From Caldilinea sp. (GTDB taxonomy: Bacteria > Chloroflexota > Anaerolineae > Caldilineales > Caldilineaceae): 10,108 nucleotides of DNA. The notes under the pieces are model-generated. The model did not search any database. It was given only the letters and a program-made list of their open reading frames with translations, and was not told where the DNA came from. Numbering within the stretch: position 1 is the stretch's first letter; every line of letters starts with the position of its first letter. Location: positions 1 to 10,108 of the forward strand of contig JAPLGY010000057.1 of NCBI GenBank assembly GCA_026389955.1. Reading direction: 5' to 3'. The position numbers and the translations under genes were made by a program. Of this stretch, positions 7,511 to 10,108 are shown in pieces.

Positions 7511-9959
7511 ATGCCTGTTTTTATCAAAAGTCATCTGACTGCCGTGCACCAAACCATACCTGCCTTTCCATATCGTTCTGCTGCTCTGGTCGCTGTTCTG
7601 GCCGGATTTGCGCTGCGTCTGCATCAGCTCGGCGCAGAATCGCTCTGGTACGACGAGACTGTCAGTGTCTATCTGGCTCGCCAGCCTGTCGGTGCCATGA
7701 TTGCCCACACCGCCAGAGACATTCATCCCCCCGGCTATTACCTTCTTCTGCACATCTGGCAAACAATCGCTTCTCCATCTTTGGAATATGGCCTTGAATT
7801 TCTCTATGGCTGGCCCAGCCTGTGTGCCGGCATCGTGGTCATGGGGTTGATCTATGCCATCGGAAGCCGCTTGTTTTCTCCTGCTGTCGCATCAGGAGCC
7901 CTCTGGCTTGCAGCTTTTCACCCTTTTCAGCTGTGGTACAGCCAGGAAGTGCGGATGTACACCGTCGGAGCTGCGTTGGCCCTTTTGTGTTTTTGGGCGG
8001 TGTTGCGGTTTCAGGAGAACAGCTTCCCAACCCGTTGGTTGGTTGTGTATGTGGGAGGCGCCGCAGCTGGGCTGTATACGCTCTATTCCTTTGCGTTTTG
8101 GTTGGCAGCCCTCAACATCTGGGTGTTTTGGCGCGTCTGGCGCAATGAACCCGGCAGCGCTCTGCGGATCGGCCCCTGGCTGGCTGCTCAGGGGGGAGTC
8201 CTTTTGCTGTTTGTGCCTTGGGTACCTGTTGCACTGCGTCAAATGCTGGAGCCTCCAGTTCCTTCTTGGCGAACCTCCTGGGCGACAACAGGAGCATTTT
8301 TGGACAGTCTCTCTGAAGCAGCGACAGCGCTTTGGCTGGGGCAGTCTTTTCCTGGCCCCGCCAGCTGGCCTTGGGCTTTGGGCATAGTTTTTGGAGTGTT
8401 TGTGGCTTGGCGGCAGGTCCAGACGTATCCAGCCATTCGCTGGGTGCTGGCCATCGTTTTTCTGCCGATCGCAGTGTTGTTTGTTCTCACATTGTTCGGG
8501 ATTCCCATCTATCATGTCCGCTATGTATTCCTGTATTCACCACTTTTTTTGCTCCTCCCATCTGCTTTGTTCCAACAATTTTGGAAGCGCAGCCGACTGA
8601 TTGCTGGTTGCGGGCTGTTGATCTGGGGAGGAGCAACCTTGCTGGCCGTACAGAACTACTGGAGCAGTGCACCCCATCGAACAGATGATCACCGTGCTGC
8701 GGTCGCTGCATTGGCTGCTCGCTGGCAGCCTGGTGACATCATTTTGGTCAATGCAGGCTGGATCTACCCTGTCGTACAGACCTATTGGCCGGCGCGTCCT
8801 GTAGGTCTTGACGGAAGCAGCATGGAAGAAGCCATTTTTTCTTTTCTTATTTTTGACTATGCGAAAAAACTGCCGCTGGACGATTCCCGCCCAGCGGCAG
8901 TCCGGCTAGGAAGCGTCGACGGCGCACAGACCCTCGGCTGGGGAGACCCAGCCAGCGACTTTTTTGCACTCTCTGCCGACAATACCCAAAAACTCCTCGC
9001 CGCTGTCGCAGAACAGAGCACGCGCATCTGGCACTACCGCCTTTATGACACCGTCAGCGACCCTCATGGCGTCGTGCGGCAATGGCTGGACCACCATCTG
9101 CTGCTCTTGGAGGAGCACCCCATCCCCGGGCGCGATTTTGGCCTTGTGCAGCTCTACGCTACCCCCAAACTCACAGCCCCACTTCCTTTTGTCCAAACGG
9201 ACACCTCCTGTTTTGCTCAACAAATTTGCTTTTATGGCTATGCGAAAAATATAATTATCAAAGCTGGACGACCCCTCTACTGGCCAGCCCACTGGTATGC
9301 ACGCACCTCCCTGCCCAATCTGACTACCAGCCTGCGCCTCTACGACCGCCAAGGACGGCTTGCCGCCCAACACGATGCCCCTTTCCTGCCTGCATCGGCC
9401 ACCTGGCAGGCCGGACAGAGCCTTCTTCAATCGCTCATACTGCCGCTCCCAGCCAGCCTCAAGCCAGATGAATATACCCTACAACTGCTCGTCTACCGCC
9501 CCGATACAGGCGAATCCCTGTCTCCCGATGCCGCCACAGCCGACAACCAACGCCTTCTGCTGGGCTCAGCTACCGTGCTCTTATCTCAACCTGCTGGCCA
9601 CACAGATCTCCCCCCCCCAATTGCAGCCCGGGGACTGGGTACAGGCCGCTCTGTTTTGGCGCCCACATGCCCACCCCTACCGAGAGAGCTACCAGGTGCT
9701 TCTCCAACTGCAGGACGCCACCCACACCCTGCGGGCTGAATGGATTTTTCCGCTCGGCGGACATGAATACCCCAGCGGAAACTGGCTGCCCGAGATCCCT
9801 GTGCGCGATCTATACGACTTCCAACTGCCTGCTGACCTGCCACCCGACCGTTACCAGCTCCTGATCAGCCTCCGTCGCAGCTCAGATGGCTTGCCCATTC
9901 CACCCGACTGGCCCGCCAGCACCCCCGCTGCCCTCGCCGACTTGCAGGTCGTCCCCTGA
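7511..9959 (+). CDS. GT39-family membrane glycosyltransferase, frame broken at a C9 tract
   Basis: Seen: ATG 7511 is the first possible start, because an in-frame TAG lies at 7505-7507. The protein has a first membrane helix (24-36), LWYDET (45-50, acidic pair D48/E49), DIHPPGYYLLLHIW (70-83), WYSQEVRMY (142-150) and further helices to about 380, then an extracellular part. Known: an outer-loop acidic pair followed by HPPG and QE-RMY is typical of GT39/ArnT-like enzymes using polyprenyl-phosphate sugars. The uninterrupted frame stops at 9739 (742 aa). After nine C's at 9610-9618 the +1 frame continues with a convincing module (LQPGDWVQAALFWRP onward) to TGA 9957-9959. Removing one C gives an 815-aa protein. 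The last 39 residues of the unshifted frame are low-complexity. It could be a sequencing error, a phase-variable tract, slippage or an early pseudogene. Target sugar and acceptor are unknown. Confidence 0.85.
9610..9618 (+). repeat. Homopolymer of nine C's at the frameshift point
   Basis: A run of nine C's falls inside the glycosyltransferase gene around codon 701. Upstream coding is in the frame of 7511 and downstream coding is in the frame ending at 9959. The two join cleanly as ...DLPPQLQPGDW... if the run has eight C's. Confidence 0.85.
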
Positions 9960-9961
9960 TT

Positions 9962-9991
9962 TTGCAGACAGCCCCCTCCAACAGATATACT
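9962..9991 (+). promoter_or_regulatory. Weak promoter before the secreted-protein gene
   Basis: TATACT (9986-9991, 5 of 6 to -10) lies 7 bases before ATG 9999. A poor -35 (TTGCAG, 9962-9967, 3 of 6) is 18 bases upstream. The predicted transcript would start essentially at the ATG. Read-through from the glycosyltransferase, whose stop is only 39 bases away, is also possible, since no terminator is visible between them. Confidence 0.4.
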
Positions 9992-9998
9992 CCCATAA

Positions 9999-10108
9999 AT
10001 GAACTGGTTGAGACACCTGCTGCGCTGCCGCCAATGGCCGGCAATCTTTCTTCTGACTGGATTGGCGCTCCTGGCTGCCGTAGGGCAGGCAAAGGCAGCT
10101 GACCCCTG
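9999..10108 (+). CDS. N-terminus of a secreted or exported protein, cut by the right edge
   Basis: Seen: ATG 9999 opens 36 codons with a classic signal peptide. It has a basic start (MNWLRHLLRCRQW), a hydrophobic core (IFLLTGLALLAAVG) and small residues before a likely signal peptidase I cleavage after AKA (residues 32-34). Only a couple of residues of the mature protein are visible, so no function can be given. It follows the glycosyltransferase on the same strand after 39 bases and may belong to the same transcription unit or use its own promoter-like sequence. No Shine-Dalgarno is seen. The other frames give no comparable protein here, but the short length keeps the call moderate. Confidence 0.65.
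   Translation, partial: MNWLRHLLRCRQWPAIFLLTGLALLAAVGQAKAADP

Noticed and set aside
7357..7527. N-terminal extension of the 3D-domain protein to an ATG at 7527
   Set aside because: It would cross the predicted promoter and overlap the divergent gene. The added residues have no family features and precede the expected short tail and membrane anchor.
6229..7797. Long plus-strand open frame (522 codons) opposite the 3D-domain gene
   Set aside because: It runs antisense to clear DUF348/G5/3D motifs, spans both divergent promoters and overlaps the start of the glycosyltransferase in another frame. Its translation shows no recognisable domain. It is a shadow of the real gene.
9000..9960. Strong shift to C-rich coding sequence in the second half of the glycosyltransferase gene, suggesting a transferred segment
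   Set aside because: The change follows the switch from membrane helices (T-rich codons for Phe, Leu, Val) to a Pro/Ala/Thr-rich extracellular region, so amino-acid content explains it.
9960..9998. Possible terminator between the glycosyltransferase and the signal-peptide gene
   Set aside because: The 39 bases contain no stem-loop followed by a T-run; they look more like a promoter.

Overview
The window looks like a chromosomal segment of a Chloroflexota bacterium, most likely of the Anaerolineae/Caldilineae type. Three things suggest this: GC content near 57%, two adjacent membrane proteins of the YYY family (DUF2298, Chlor_Arch_YYY, known mainly from Chloroflexota and archaea), and long GT39-type membrane glycosyltransferases. 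The taxonomic call is inference from family content. I see no RNA genes, insertion sequences, CRISPR arrays or phage genes.

Layout. Positions 1-7356 are a compact minus-strand cluster, read right to left. It begins with a cell-wall protein of the YabE type (DUF348 repeats, G5, 3D domain; 5842-7356). Next, overlapping it by ATGA, is a very large membrane protein (1148-5845, 1565 aa) that fuses an N-terminal GT39/PMT-like glycosyltransferase to a C-terminal YYY domain. Last, 10 bases further on, is a stand-alone YYY protein (1137 to the left edge, incomplete). This last gene starts with GTG behind a good ribosome binding site.

A 154-base divergent region (7357-7510) carries two facing promoters, each with a TACAAT -10 box and a 17-base spacer. 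Between them lie several inverted repeats that look like operators. To the right, on the plus strand, is a GT39-family membrane glycosyltransferase (7511-9959). Its reading frame is broken at a run of nine C's at 9610-9618; with one C fewer it reads as an intact 815-aa protein. A secreted-protein gene starts at 9999 behind its own promoter-like sequence and runs off the right edge.

How the genes may work together. GT39/ArnT/PMT enzymes move sugars from polyprenyl-phosphate carriers onto acceptors on the outer face of the membrane, and 3D-domain proteins act on peptidoglycan. The cluster therefore reads as a cell-envelope glycoconjugate or wall-remodelling module. The substrates cannot be read from sequence, and the YYY domain has no established function that I know of. 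The most interesting points are the fused and stand-alone YYY copies with matching motif spacing, the C9 frameshift lying between two apparently duplicated extracellular modules, and first genes whose promoters predict nearly or fully leaderless mRNAs.
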